A model generated the notes under the pieces. The model saw nothing but the letters and a program-made list of their open reading frames with translations, made no database searches and was not told the origin of the DNA. 5,846 nt of DNA from Melaminivora alkalimesophila. Lineage in GTDB: Bacteria > Pseudomonadota > Gammaproteobacteria > Burkholderiales > Burkholderiaceae_C. Below, piece by piece: positions 1 through 5,846 of the stretch; position 1 is the stretch's first letter, and every line of letters begins with the position of its first letter. Both the position numbers and the translations under genes were made by a program. The stretch spans positions 1-5,846 of the forward strand of contig NZ_ALEE01000770.1 of assembly GCF_000282995.1 (NCBI RefSeq), read 5' to 3'.

Positions 1-22
1 GCCCGCCCGGCTTGCGGCGTGT

Positions 23-271
23 TCACTGCGCGTCGTCGGGCAATCCGCGTGGCTGCTGCATGAGCGCCTCCATCTGCCGTTGCACCTGCTGCTGCAGCTG
101 CTCCCCCTGGACGCGCACCGAGGGCGCAGCGCCATCGCCGCCTGCCGGTCCCTGCCGCTCCTGCACGGCCGGCGGCACCGCCACGCGCGTGGCGCCCAGC
201 TGCTTCCTCGCGACCACCGCCACGATGGCCAGCGCCACCAGCAGCCCCACCAGCCCAAAGCCCAGACGCAT
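23..271 (-). CDS. Small membrane-anchored protein of unknown function, downstream of gltS
   Basis: I do not recognise a named family for this 82-residue protein. Residues 4-21 (GFGLVGLLVALAIVAVVA) form one hydrophobic segment followed directly by RK, which suggests an N-terminal membrane anchor with the rest outside the bilayer; it lacks a clear signal-peptidase site. A Gly/Pro/Ala-rich linker covers about residues 33-50. A Gln-rich stretch at about 54-73 (VQGEQLQQQVQRQMEALMQQ) could form an amphipathic helix or short coiled coil. The start is well supported: reading the minus strand, GGGAGGG lies 5 bases before the ATG, a good ribosome binding site. Only 12 bases separate it from the gltS stop, so the two are almost certainly co-transcribed. 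It is real rather than a shadow because of this spacing, the binding site and the coherent membrane-segment composition. Whether it assists the transporter is unknown. Confidence 0.72.
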   Translation of the reverse strand: MRLGFGLVGLLVALAIVAVVARKQLGATRVAVPPAVQERQGPAGGDGAAPSVRVQGEQLQQQVQRQMEALMQQPRGLPDDAQ

Positions 272-283
272 GTCCGCCCTCCC

Positions 284-1498
284 TCAGCCGAACATCTTGA
301 TGAAGACCTGGATCGCCACGGCGTTCACCAGGTCAATGAAGAAGGCCCCCACCATCGGCACGATCAAAAAGGCCTTGTGCGACGCGCCATACTGGTTCGT
401 GATGGCCTGCATGTTGGCCACCGCCGTGGGCGTCGCGCCCATGCCGAAGCCGCAGTGGCCGGCGCACAGCACGGCCGCATCGTAATCGCGCCCCATGACG
501 CGGAAGGTGATGAAGCCCGCGTAGGCCGCCATCACCACGGTCTGTGCTGCCAGGATCACCACCAGCGGCCCGGCCAGTCCGGCCAGCTCCCACAATTTAA
601 GCGACAGCAGCGCGATCGCCAGGTAGATCGACAGGCCGACATTGCCGAACACGTCGATGGCGCGGTCGAAGACCTCGAAGTTGAACACGTAATCCAGGAT
701 GTTGCGGATCAGCACGCCCCCGCCCAGCGCCCACACGAAGGTCGGCAGCTGCACCGCCGTGCCGGCCGTGAAATGCGTCATGAACTCGGCAAAGGCCAGG
801 CAGCCGGCGAACAGCGCCATGGTCTCGATGGCGGCGTCTGCCGTGATGATGCGCGTCTTGTGCGGGAATTCGAAATTGGGCGTGCCCGCCTCCAGCGCCC
901 CCGCCTGGCCGTTGGCCTGCGGCCCGCGCAGATCGTTGCGCTGGATCAGCCACTTGGCCAGTGGCCCGCCGATCAGTCCGCCGATCACCAGCCCGAAGGT
1001 CGCGCAGGCGATGCCGAGCGTGACCGCGCCGCGCACTCCGTGCTGCTGCTCCAGCACCTGCCCCCAGGCGCCGGCCGTGCCGTGCCCGCCCACCAGGGTC
1101 ACGGAACCGGCGATCAGGCCGATCAGCGGGTCCAGGCCGAGAGCGCTCGCCAGCGCGACGCCGACGCTGTCCTGCACCACGATGAAGACGATCACCACCA
1201 GCAGGAAGACGACCAGCCCGAGGCCGCCCGCGCGCAGCTTGGCGAAGTTCGCGCTCAGTCCGATGGAGGAAAAGAACACCAGCATGAAGGCGTTCTGCAG
1301 GCCCGCGTCGAAGGACGGCTGCACGCCCGTCGCGAGGTTCAACCCCCAGGACACCAGCGCCGCGACCAGCCCGCCCGCCACCGGCTCCGGGATGTTGAAC
1401 TCGCGCAGCCAGCGCACACGTTGCACGAGGAACTTGCCCACCAGCAGCACGACGGCCGCGAAGATGAGGGTGTAGTAGGTACCGAACTGGAGGGCCAT
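284..1498 (-). CDS. gltS: Sodium/glutamate symporter GltS
   Basis: This inner-membrane secondary transporter takes up glutamate with sodium (family knowledge, ESS/GltS family). The 404-residue product is close to the 401 residues of E. coli GltS as I recall it, and aligns throughout from memory. It shows the family's two inverted halves, each with a glycine-rich re-entrant loop: GGHGTAGAWG at about 137-146 and GHCGFGMGATPTA at 347-359. Other shared signatures are NIPEPVAGGL (35-44), ACATFGLVIGGLIGGP (164-179), GNVGLS (285-290) and VPMVGAFFIDLVNA (380-393). A hydrophilic loop at about 186-216 joins the halves. The chosen ATG gives the normal N-terminus, although no strong Shine-Dalgarno sequence precedes it. 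It is the first gene of a probable two-gene unit with the 82-residue protein. Function is confident; strict glutamate specificity over related amino acids is inferred from the family. Confidence 0.95.
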   Translation of the reverse strand: MALQFGTYYTLIFAAVVLLVGKFLVQRVRWLREFNIPEPVAGGLVAALVSWGLNLATGVQPSFDAGLQNAFMLVFFSSIGLSANFAKLRAGGLGLVVFLLVVIVFIVVQDSVGVALASALGLDPLIGLIAGSVTLVGGHGTAGAWGQVLEQQHGVRGAVTLGIACATFGLVIGGLIGGPLAKWLIQRNDLRGPQANGQAGALEAGTPNFEFPHKTRIITADAAIETMALFAGCLAFAEFMTHFTAGTAVQLPTFVWALGGGVLIRNILDYVFNFEVFDRAIDVFGNVGLSIYLAIALLSLKLWELAGLAGPLVVILAAQTVVMAAYAGFITFRVMGRDYDAAVLCAGHCGFGMGATPTAVANMQAITNQYGASHKAFLIVPMVGAFFIDLVNAVAIQVFIKMFG

Positions 1499-1528
1499 GC
1501 TTTGCCGGTGGGTGCGGGGATGGGCGCC

Positions 1529-1534
1529 ATGCTA
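1529..1534 (-). promoter_or_regulatory. Weak candidate -10 box for gltS
   Basis: Read on the minus strand, TAGCAT matches four of six positions of the sigma-70 -10 consensus and would place a start site roughly 20-25 bases before the gltS ATG. No convincing -35 hexamer lies 16-18 bases further upstream. This is the best candidate in the divergent gap, but it is weak and could be chance. Confidence 0.22.
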
Positions 1535-1701
1535 GGGCGCGGCCCGGTGGCTGCGCTGTAGGCGCACAGCCCAGGACCGCACCGGCGCCCGCCCGGAACG
1601 CGCACGATCAGGGAAAACCCGCAATTGTGCCGCAGGCGCCGGGCGCTGCCCTCGTCCCGCGGGGGCCGTTGCCACGCCACCGGGCGCTGGCGGGGTGGCG
1701 C

Positions 1702-1710
1702 TGGGATAAT
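1702..1710 (+). promoter_or_regulatory. Extended -10 promoter for rlhA
   Basis: TGGGATAAT matches the extended -10 pattern TGnTATAAT at every position but one (G for the first T of the hexamer). No good -35 box lies at the right distance (TTGCCA at 1669-1674 is about 30 bases away), which is tolerated by extended -10 promoters. Transcription would begin about 7 bases downstream, near 1717, and the rlhA ATG is at 1720. The mRNA would therefore have almost no 5' leader, in agreement with the absence of a Shine-Dalgarno sequence before that ATG. Confidence 0.6.
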
Positions 1711-1719
1711 CCGCATCCT

Positions 1720-3726
1720 ATGTCCCTCCTGCCCCACCAGCTCGAACTGCTCTCGCCCGCGCGCGATGCCGACATCGGCATCGAGGCGGTGAACCACGGC
1801 GCTGACGCCGTCTACATCGGCGGCCCGGCCTTCGGCGCGCGTGCCACGGCGGGCAACGACATCCGCGAGCTGGAGCGGCTGATCGCGCACGCACACCGTT
1901 TCCACAGCCGCGTCTTCATCACGCTCAACACCATCTTGCGCGACGACGAACTCGACGACGCGCGCCGCATGGCCTGGCAGGTCTACGAGGCGGGCGCGGA
2001 TGCGCTGATCATCCAGGACATGGGCCTGCTGGAGATCGACCTGCCGCCCATCCAGCTGCACGCCAGCACGCAGACGGACATCCGCACGCCGGAGAAGGCG
2101 CGCTTCCTGCAGGACGTGGGCCTGTCGCAGATCGTGCTGGCGCGCGAGCTGGATCTGGCGCAGATCGCCGCCATTCGCGCCGCCACCGACCCGGCGCGCA
2201 CCAGCATCGAGTTCTTCATCCACGGCGCGCTGTGCGTGGCCTATTCGGGCCAGTGCTACATCAGCCACGCGCACACCGGGCGCAGCGCCAACCGCGGCGA
2301 CTGCAACCAGGCCTGCCGCCTGCCGTACGAGGTGCTCGACGGCCAGGGCCGCATCCTGGCACATGAAAAGCACGTGCTGTCCATGAAGGACAACAACCAG
2401 TCGGACAACCTGCGCGCGCTGATCGACGCCGGCGTGAGAAGCTTCAAGATCGAGGGGCGCTACAAGGACATGGGCTACGTGAAGAACATCACGGCGCACT
2501 ACCGCCGGCTGCTCGACGAGATCATCGAGGAGCGCGAATCCGGCAGCGCCCCGCTGGCGCGCGCCTCGTCCGGGCGCACCAGCTTTGCCTTCACCCCCGA
2601 CCCGGATCAGAACTTCAACCGCGAGTTCACCGACTACTTCGTCAATGGCCGCCAGCAGGACATCGGCGCCTTCGACACGCCCAAGACGCCGGGCCGCGCC
2701 ATCGGCTGGGTCACGCGCGTGGGCAGTGCCAAGGCAGGCGAGCAGTGGTTCGAGCTGGAGGTGAACGACCCCGCCACCGTGCTGCACAACGGCGACGGCC
2801 TGTGCTATTGGGATCTGCAAAAGGAGCTGGTGGGCGTGCACATCAACCGCGCCGAGTGCCAGGACGCCAGCGCTGGCCGCTGGCGCGTGTTCCCGAAAGA
2901 TCCGATCGCCAGCCTCAAGGACTTGCGCCGCGGCCTGGAGATCAACCGAAACCGCGATATGGACTGGGTGCGCCAGCTGGCGAAGAAATCCAGCGACCGG
3001 CGCATCGGCCTGTGGGCGCAGCTGGCCGAGACGCCGGACGGCTTGGCCCTGACGCTGACCGACGAGGACGGCTTCGTCGGCAGCGCCCATGTCGAGCATC
3101 CGCATGAACTGGCCAGCGATCCGGCCCGCGCCCAGGCGGCGCTGCGCGAGCAGCTCGGGCGCTTCGGCGCGACGATCTTTGCCGTGCACGACATCGCCCT
3201 GCAGCTGTCCCGGCCGTGGTTCGTGCCGGCCTCGGCGCTGAACCAGCTGCGCCGGGATGCCGTGGCCCGGCTCGAAGCCGCACGCGCCGCAGGCTTCGTG
3301 CGTCTGCCGCGCGCGCAGCCGGTCGAGCCGCCCGTGCCCTTCCCCGAAGACACGTTGACCTACCTTGCGAACGTCTTCAACCACAAGGCGCACGACTTCT
3401 ACATGAAACACGGCGTCAAGGTGATCGCCGCCGCCTACGAATCCAAGGAGGAAGAAGGCGAGGTCAGCCTGATGATCACCAAGCACTGCGTGCGCTACAG
3501 CCTGAGCCTGTGTCCCAAGCAGGCCAAGGGCGTGATCGGCGTCAAGGGCACCATCCGCGCCGAGCCCCTGCAGCTCATCAACGGCAAGGAGCGGCTGACG
3601 CTGCGCTTCGACTGCAAGCCGTGCGAGATGCACGTGGTGGGCCGGATGAAGAGATCGGTGCTCAACCAGCATGCCCGGCAGATGGCCGAGCAGCCGATGC
3701 AGTTCTATCGCACGCGGCCTGCCTGA
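1720..3726 (+). CDS. rlhA: U32-family 23S rRNA 5-hydroxycytidine synthase RlhA
   Basis: RlhA (formerly YdcP) hydroxylates cytidine 2501 of 23S rRNA in E. coli, in a process needing iron and prephenate (established for the E. coli protein). The 668-residue product is slightly longer than the E. coli one (about 650) and aligns end to end from memory, opening with LELLSPARDADI and HGADAVYIGGPAFGAR. The U32 signature is complete at residues 164-182 (EFFIHGALCVAYSGQCYIS). Cysteines 172, 179, 195 and 199 form a four-cysteine set likely to hold an iron-sulfur cluster. A second set near the C-terminus is C590, C598, C632 and C635 (KHC, LCPK, DCKPCEMH). The middle, roughly 380-510, corresponds to the DUF3656 region. 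I chose the ATG over an in-frame GTG at 1627 because homologs begin here and a promoter overlaps the upstream stretch. Older 'peptidase' or 'collagenase' labels for this family are misleading. TrhP is shorter (about 450) and lacks the C-terminal part. Confidence 0.93.
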   Translation: MSLLPHQLELLSPARDADIGIEAVNHGADAVYIGGPAFGARATAGNDIRELERLIAHAHRFHSRVFITLNTILRDDELDDARRMAWQVYEAGADALIIQDMGLLEIDLPPIQLHASTQTDIRTPEKARFLQDVGLSQIVLARELDLAQIAAIRAATDPARTSIEFFIHGALCVAYSGQCYISHAHTGRSANRGDCNQACRLPYEVLDGQGRILAHEKHVLSMKDNNQSDNLRALIDAGVRSFKIEGRYKDMGYVKNITAHYRRLLDEIIEERESGSAPLARASSGRTSFAFTPDPDQNFNREFTDYFVNGRQQDIGAFDTPKTPGRAIGWVTRVGSAKAGEQWFELEVNDPATVLHNGDGLCYWDLQKELVGVHINRAECQDASAGRWRVFPKDPIASLKDLRRGLEINRNRDMDWVRQLAKKSSDRRIGLWAQLAETPDGLALTLTDEDGFVGSAHVEHPHELASDPARAQAALREQLGRFGATIFAVHDIALQLSRPWFVPASALNQLRRDAVARLEAARAAGFVRLPRAQPVEPPVPFPEDTLTYLANVFNHKAHDFYMKHGVKVIAAAYESKEEEGEVSLMITKHCVRYSLSLCPKQAKGVIGVKGTIRAEPLQLINGKERLTLRFDCKPCEMHVVGRMKRSVLNQHARQMAEQPMQFYRTRPA

Positions 3727-3770
3727 ACCGCCGCCGCGCAGCGCCCCCAAGCCGCCCGCAGACCATCCCC

Positions 3771-4427
3771 ATGCCCCGCCGCCTGCCGCCCAGCAAGGAG
3801 CAATCCGCCCTGCTGCCGCCCTTTCCCACGCTGGCGCCGCAGCACATCCACATCCCGGCCACGCCCGAGGACTTCGCCGCCGCCCGCGCGGCGCTGCTTG
3901 CCGCGCCGGTGCTAGGCTTCGACACCGAAAGCCGCCCGCTCTTTACCGCCGGAGCGCACGACGCCGGCCCCGACCTGGTGCAACTGGCCACGCCGCACGG
4001 CGCCTGGCTGCTGCAACTGCACCGCCGCGAGGCGCTCGAGTTGGCGCGCGAGGTCCTGGCCGACGCGCGCATCCTGAAGGTGGGTTTCGGCCTGGACAAC
4101 GACCGGCGCAGCCTGCCGGCGCGCCTCGGGGTCGAGCCCGCCGGTCTCCAGGACCTGGACCGGGTCTTTGCCCGCCATGGCTTCGGGCGCAACACCGGCG
4201 TGCGCGCGGCCGTCGCGCTGGTGCTGGGCCAATGCCTGGCCAAGAGCAAGAAGATGTCCACCTCCAACTGGTCGGCGCGCACCTTGAGCCCCGGCCAGGT
4301 CCGTTACGCCGCCACCGACGCCCACGCCCCGGTGCTCGTCCACCAGGCGCTGCCTGCCTGGGAAGCCGCCCAGCCGCCGCCCGCCCCGCGCCCGGGCAGG
4401 CCGCGCCCCTTGCGCATAAGCACATAG
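3771..4427 (+). CDS. DEDDy 3'-5' exonuclease, RNase D / WRN-exonuclease-like
   Basis: This 218-residue protein is a stand-alone exonuclease domain of the RNase D superfamily, which removes nucleotides from 3' ends by two-metal catalysis. All catalytic motifs are visible: Exo I GFDTES with D51 and E53; Exo II VGFGLDNDRRSL with D111; Exo III YAATDAHAP with Y179 and D183, which makes it the DEDDy type. The SNWSARTLSPGQVRYAATD segment (165-183) resembles WRN and EXD2 exonucleases more than classical RNase D. There is no HRDC domain, so it is much shorter than RNase D (about 375 residues). The C-terminus after about 196 is a Pro/Arg-rich tail without a recognisable fold. It starts 44 bases after the rlhA stop, on the same strand, and may share its transcript. 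No Shine-Dalgarno sequence precedes the ATG, and no alternative in-frame start was found in the gap. Whether it acts on RNA or DNA cannot be told from sequence. Confidence 0.88.
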   Translation: MPRRLPPSKEQSALLPPFPTLAPQHIHIPATPEDFAAARAALLAAPVLGFDTESRPLFTAGAHDAGPDLVQLATPHGAWLLQLHRREALELAREVLADARILKVGFGLDNDRRSLPARLGVEPAGLQDLDRVFARHGFGRNTGVRAAVALVLGQCLAKSKKMSTSNWSARTLSPGQVRYAATDAHAPVLVHQALPAWEAAQPPPAPRPGRPRPLRIST

Positions 4428-4438
4428 CCAAGTCGTCG

Positions 4439-4466
4439 TTGGCTGGGCGTGGCTCTGGCCGACAAT
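4439..4466 (+). promoter_or_regulatory. Candidate sigma-70 promoter for metY
   Basis: TTGGCT (4439-4444) and GACAAT (4461-4466), separated by 16 bases, each match four of six consensus positions. Transcription would start near 4473, leaving a leader of about 47 bases before the metY ATG. It lies just past the stop of the exonuclease gene, so metY need not depend on upstream transcription. The leader is too short for any known SAM riboswitch class plus a control structure, and I see no such fold. Confidence 0.42.
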
Positions 4467-4475
4467 GGCCGCTTG

Positions 4476-4490
4476 CCTTTTTCTTTTTCC
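4476..4490 (+). other. Pyrimidine tract in the metY leader
   Basis: Fifteen consecutive pyrimidines (CCTTTTTCTTTTTCC) stand out in a very GC-rich region. With the candidate promoter they would lie at the very start of the metY mRNA. Such U-rich leaders can bind ribosomal protein S1 and aid initiation; that role here is inference. The tract is not a clear terminator: the nearest stem (GGCC pairing around GACAAT, 4457-4470) is only 4-5 bp and sits 7 bases before the first T run. Confidence 0.5.
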
Positions 4491-4507
4491 GCCAACCTGC
4501 CCTCGAC

Positions 4508-4512
4508 GAGAG
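4508..4512 (+). promoter_or_regulatory. Ribosome binding site of metY
   Basis: GAGAG lies 7 bases before the ATG at 4520 and is a moderate Shine-Dalgarno match. It supports that ATG, which also gives the family-typical N-terminus (ETLAVHAGY). The frame is open far upstream, so this site decides the start. Confidence 0.6.
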
Positions 4513-4519
4513 ACTCGCA

Positions 4520-5806
4520 ATGCGCATCGAAACCCTGGCCGTGCACGCCGGCTACTCGCCCGACCCCACCACCAAGTCCGTCGCCGTCCCGATCTACCAG
4601 ACGGTGGCCTACGCCTTCGACAGCGCCCAGCACGGCGCCGACCTGTTCGACCTGAAGGTGCCGGGCAATATCTACACGCGCATCATGAATCCCACCAACG
4701 ACGTGCTGGAGCAGCGCCTTGCGGCACTCGAAGGCGGGGTCGGCGCCCTGGCCGTGGCCTCCGGCATGGCGGCCATCACCTATGCCATCCAGGCCATCGC
4801 CGAGGCCGGCGACAACATCGTCTCGGCCAGCACGCTTTATGGCGGCACCTACAACCTCTTCGCCCACACCTTCCCGCAGCAAGGCATCGAGGTGCGCTTT
4901 GCCGACCCACGCGATCCGGCCAGCTTCGCCCCGCTGATCGACGAGCGCACCAAGGCGGTGTTCTGCGAATCCATCGGCAACCCACTGGGCAATGTGACCG
5001 ACATCCGGGCGCTGGCCGACGTGGCCCACGCCCACGGCGTGCCGCTGATCGTGGACAACACCGTGCCCAGCCCCTACCTGCTGCGCCCCATCGAGCACGG
5101 CGCCGACATCGTGGTGCACGCGCTCACCAAATACCTGAACGGCCACGGCAACAGCATCGGCGGCGCCATCGTCGACAGCGGCAAGTTCCCCTGGGCCGAG
5201 CACAAGGCGCGCTTCAAGCGCCTGAACGAGCCCGACGTCAGCTACCACGGCGTGGTCTACACCGAGGCGCTGGGCGAGGCTGCCTACATTGGCCGGGTGC
5301 GCGTGGTGCCGCTGCGCAACATGGGCGCGGCGCTGTCACCGCACAACGCCTTCCTGACGCTGCTGGGCATCGAGACGCTGGCGCTGCGCATGGACCGGAT
5401 CTGCGACAACGCGCTGGCCATCGCCAAGGCACTGCAGGCACACCCCAAGGTCGAGTGGGTGCGCTATGCCGGCCTGCCCGACCATCCGGACCACGCGCTG
5501 GTGCAAAGGCAGCTCGGCGGGCGCGCCTCCGGCATCCTGTCCTTCAGCCTCAAGACCGCTCCGGGCGAGGACGCGCGCGCTGCCGGGGCGCGCTTCCTCG
5601 ATGCGCTCAAGCTGTTCCTGCGCCTGGTGAACATCGGCGACGCCAAGTCGCTCGCCACGCACCCGGCCTCGACCACGCACCGCCAGCTCGATGCCGAGGA
5701 ACTCGCCAAGGCGGGGGTGACCGAAGGCATGGTGCGCCTGTCCATCGGCATCGAGCACATCGACGACCTGCTCGCCGACCTGCACCAGGCGCTCGCCGCC
5801 GTCTGA
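4520..5806 (+). CDS. metY: O-acetylhomoserine sulfhydrylase (aminocarboxypropyltransferase), PLP-dependent
   Basis: This cytoplasmic Cys/Met-metabolism PLP enzyme is expected to join O-acetylhomoserine with sulfide to give homocysteine, the direct-sulfhydrylation route to methionine. The 428 residues match the usual MetY length (about 430). Visible motifs in order: ETLAVHAGY (4-12); YTRIMNPT (52-59), whose Tyr and Arg bind PLP phosphate of the partner subunit; SGMAA (81-85); LYGGTY (106-111) with the Tyr that stacks on PLP; ESIGNP (150-155); VDNT (178-181), with D179 facing the pyridine nitrogen; TKYLNGHG (203-210) with K204 as the Schiff-base lysine; and VRLSIGIE (405-412), with R406 expected to bind the substrate carboxylate. 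Residue 201 is Ala where related enzymes usually have a phosphate-binding Ser. Cystathionine gamma-synthase or O-succinylhomoserine enzymes are related alternatives, but those are shorter (about 390). The long mid-region HKARFKRLNEPDVSYHG favours MetY. No other methionine genes are nearby. Confidence 0.93.
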   Translation: MRIETLAVHAGYSPDPTTKSVAVPIYQTVAYAFDSAQHGADLFDLKVPGNIYTRIMNPTNDVLEQRLAALEGGVGALAVASGMAAITYAIQAIAEAGDNIVSASTLYGGTYNLFAHTFPQQGIEVRFADPRDPASFAPLIDERTKAVFCESIGNPLGNVTDIRALADVAHAHGVPLIVDNTVPSPYLLRPIEHGADIVVHALTKYLNGHGNSIGGAIVDSGKFPWAEHKARFKRLNEPDVSYHGVVYTEALGEAAYIGRVRVVPLRNMGAALSPHNAFLTLLGIETLALRMDRICDNALAIAKALQAHPKVEWVRYAGLPDHPDHALVQRQLGGRASGILSFSLKTAPGEDARAAGARFLDALKLFLRLVNIGDAKSLATHPASTTHRQLDAEELAKAGVTEGMVRLSIGIEHIDDLLADLHQALAAV

Positions 5807-5821
5807 CACAGGGGGCGGACT

Positions 5822-5843
5822 GCGGCGGCGACTCAGCCGCCGT
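5822..5843 (+). terminator. GC-rich hairpin after metY, possible terminator cut by the window edge
   Basis: GCGGCGGC and GCCGCCGT pair as a 7-bp stem plus one G-T wobble around a 6-base loop (GACTCA). It begins 15 bases past the metY stop codon. A T-run would be expected just after it, but the window ends at 5846, so terminator identity cannot be confirmed; no Ts follow within the three visible bases. Confidence 0.4.
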
Positions 5844-5846
5844 CGC

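Noticed and set aside
80..1561. A 493-codon plus-strand frame opposite gltS
   Set aside because: The product is rich in His, Arg, Gln and Asp with no recognisable fold, and it is antisense to the clear GltS frame. It is another GC-driven shadow.
1627..1719. A longer rlhA starting at GTG 1627
   Set aside because: The extra 31 residues (Pro/Arg/Trp-rich) do not match homologs, and the likely promoter lies inside this stretch.
2209..2265. Annotation of the U32 protein as a secreted protease or collagenase
   Set aside because: It has no signal peptide. Length, C-terminal cysteine set and near-continuous similarity to E. coli RlhA as remembered point to RNA hydroxylation; the peptidase name is historical.
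1339..3750. An 803-codon open frame on the minus strand opposite rlhA
   Set aside because: It lies antisense to a complete, well-recognised RlhA frame and its product is a low-complexity Ala/Arg/Val/His-rich sequence without domains. High GC content with G/C at third positions removes stop codons from the opposite strand, so such long shadows are expected.
4457..4490. An intrinsic terminator for the exonuclease gene ahead of metY
   Set aside because: The only stem is 4-5 bp (GGCC around a 6-base loop), and 7 bases separate it from the first T run, which is too far for a standard terminator. The same bases fit better as a -10 box and leader.
3671..4519. An upstream extension of the metY frame to 3671, suggesting a fusion protein
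   Set aside because: The extension runs out of frame through the exonuclease gene and gives Pro/Arg/Ala-rich nonsense. The ATG at 4520 has a ribosome binding site and gives the normal MetY N-terminus and length.
4304..5248. A 314-codon minus-strand frame opposite metY
   Set aside because: It overlaps the exonuclease and metY genes antisense, has repetitive Gly/Val/Asp/His composition and lacks a ribosome binding site. The metY frame explains this region fully.

Overview
The window looks like an ordinary stretch of core chromosome from a GC-rich betaproteobacterium. All reading frames use G or C at most third positions. The proteins read like Burkholderiales versions of familiar families, and Comamonadaceae (Acidovorax or Alicycliphilus relatives) is my best guess. 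That assignment is inference from remembered protein sequences, not from a search. I see no mobile elements, CRISPR arrays, RNA genes or phage genes. All five coding regions appear intact.

Layout: positions 23-1498, on the minus strand, hold a two-gene unit. It consists of a sodium/glutamate symporter (gltS, 404 aa) followed 12 bases later by a small membrane-anchored protein of unknown function (82 aa). A 221-base divergent intergenic region (1499-1719) follows. From 1720 onward everything is on the plus strand: a 668-aa U32-family protein that closely matches what I recall of E. coli RlhA (23S rRNA cytidine hydroxylase); a 218-aa stand-alone DEDDy 3'-5' exonuclease, starting 44 bases later; and a 428-aa PLP enzyme of the O-acetylhomoserine sulfhydrylase type (metY), behind its own 92-base gap with a plausible promoter. 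The right edge ends in a GC-rich hairpin that may be the metY terminator, cut off by the window.

The genes do not form one pathway. Glutamate uptake, rRNA modification, RNA or DNA exonuclease activity and methionine/homocysteine synthesis are all housekeeping functions. The rlhA and exonuclease genes may share a transcript. metY is probably transcribed separately.

I found no convincing new multi-gene system. The points most worth a second look are: a very clean extended -10 promoter so close to the rlhA start that its mRNA should be leaderless or nearly so; the unknown small protein tied to gltS; an alanine in MetY where a PLP-phosphate-binding serine is expected; and a U-rich pyrimidine tract at the likely 5' end of the metY mRNA.
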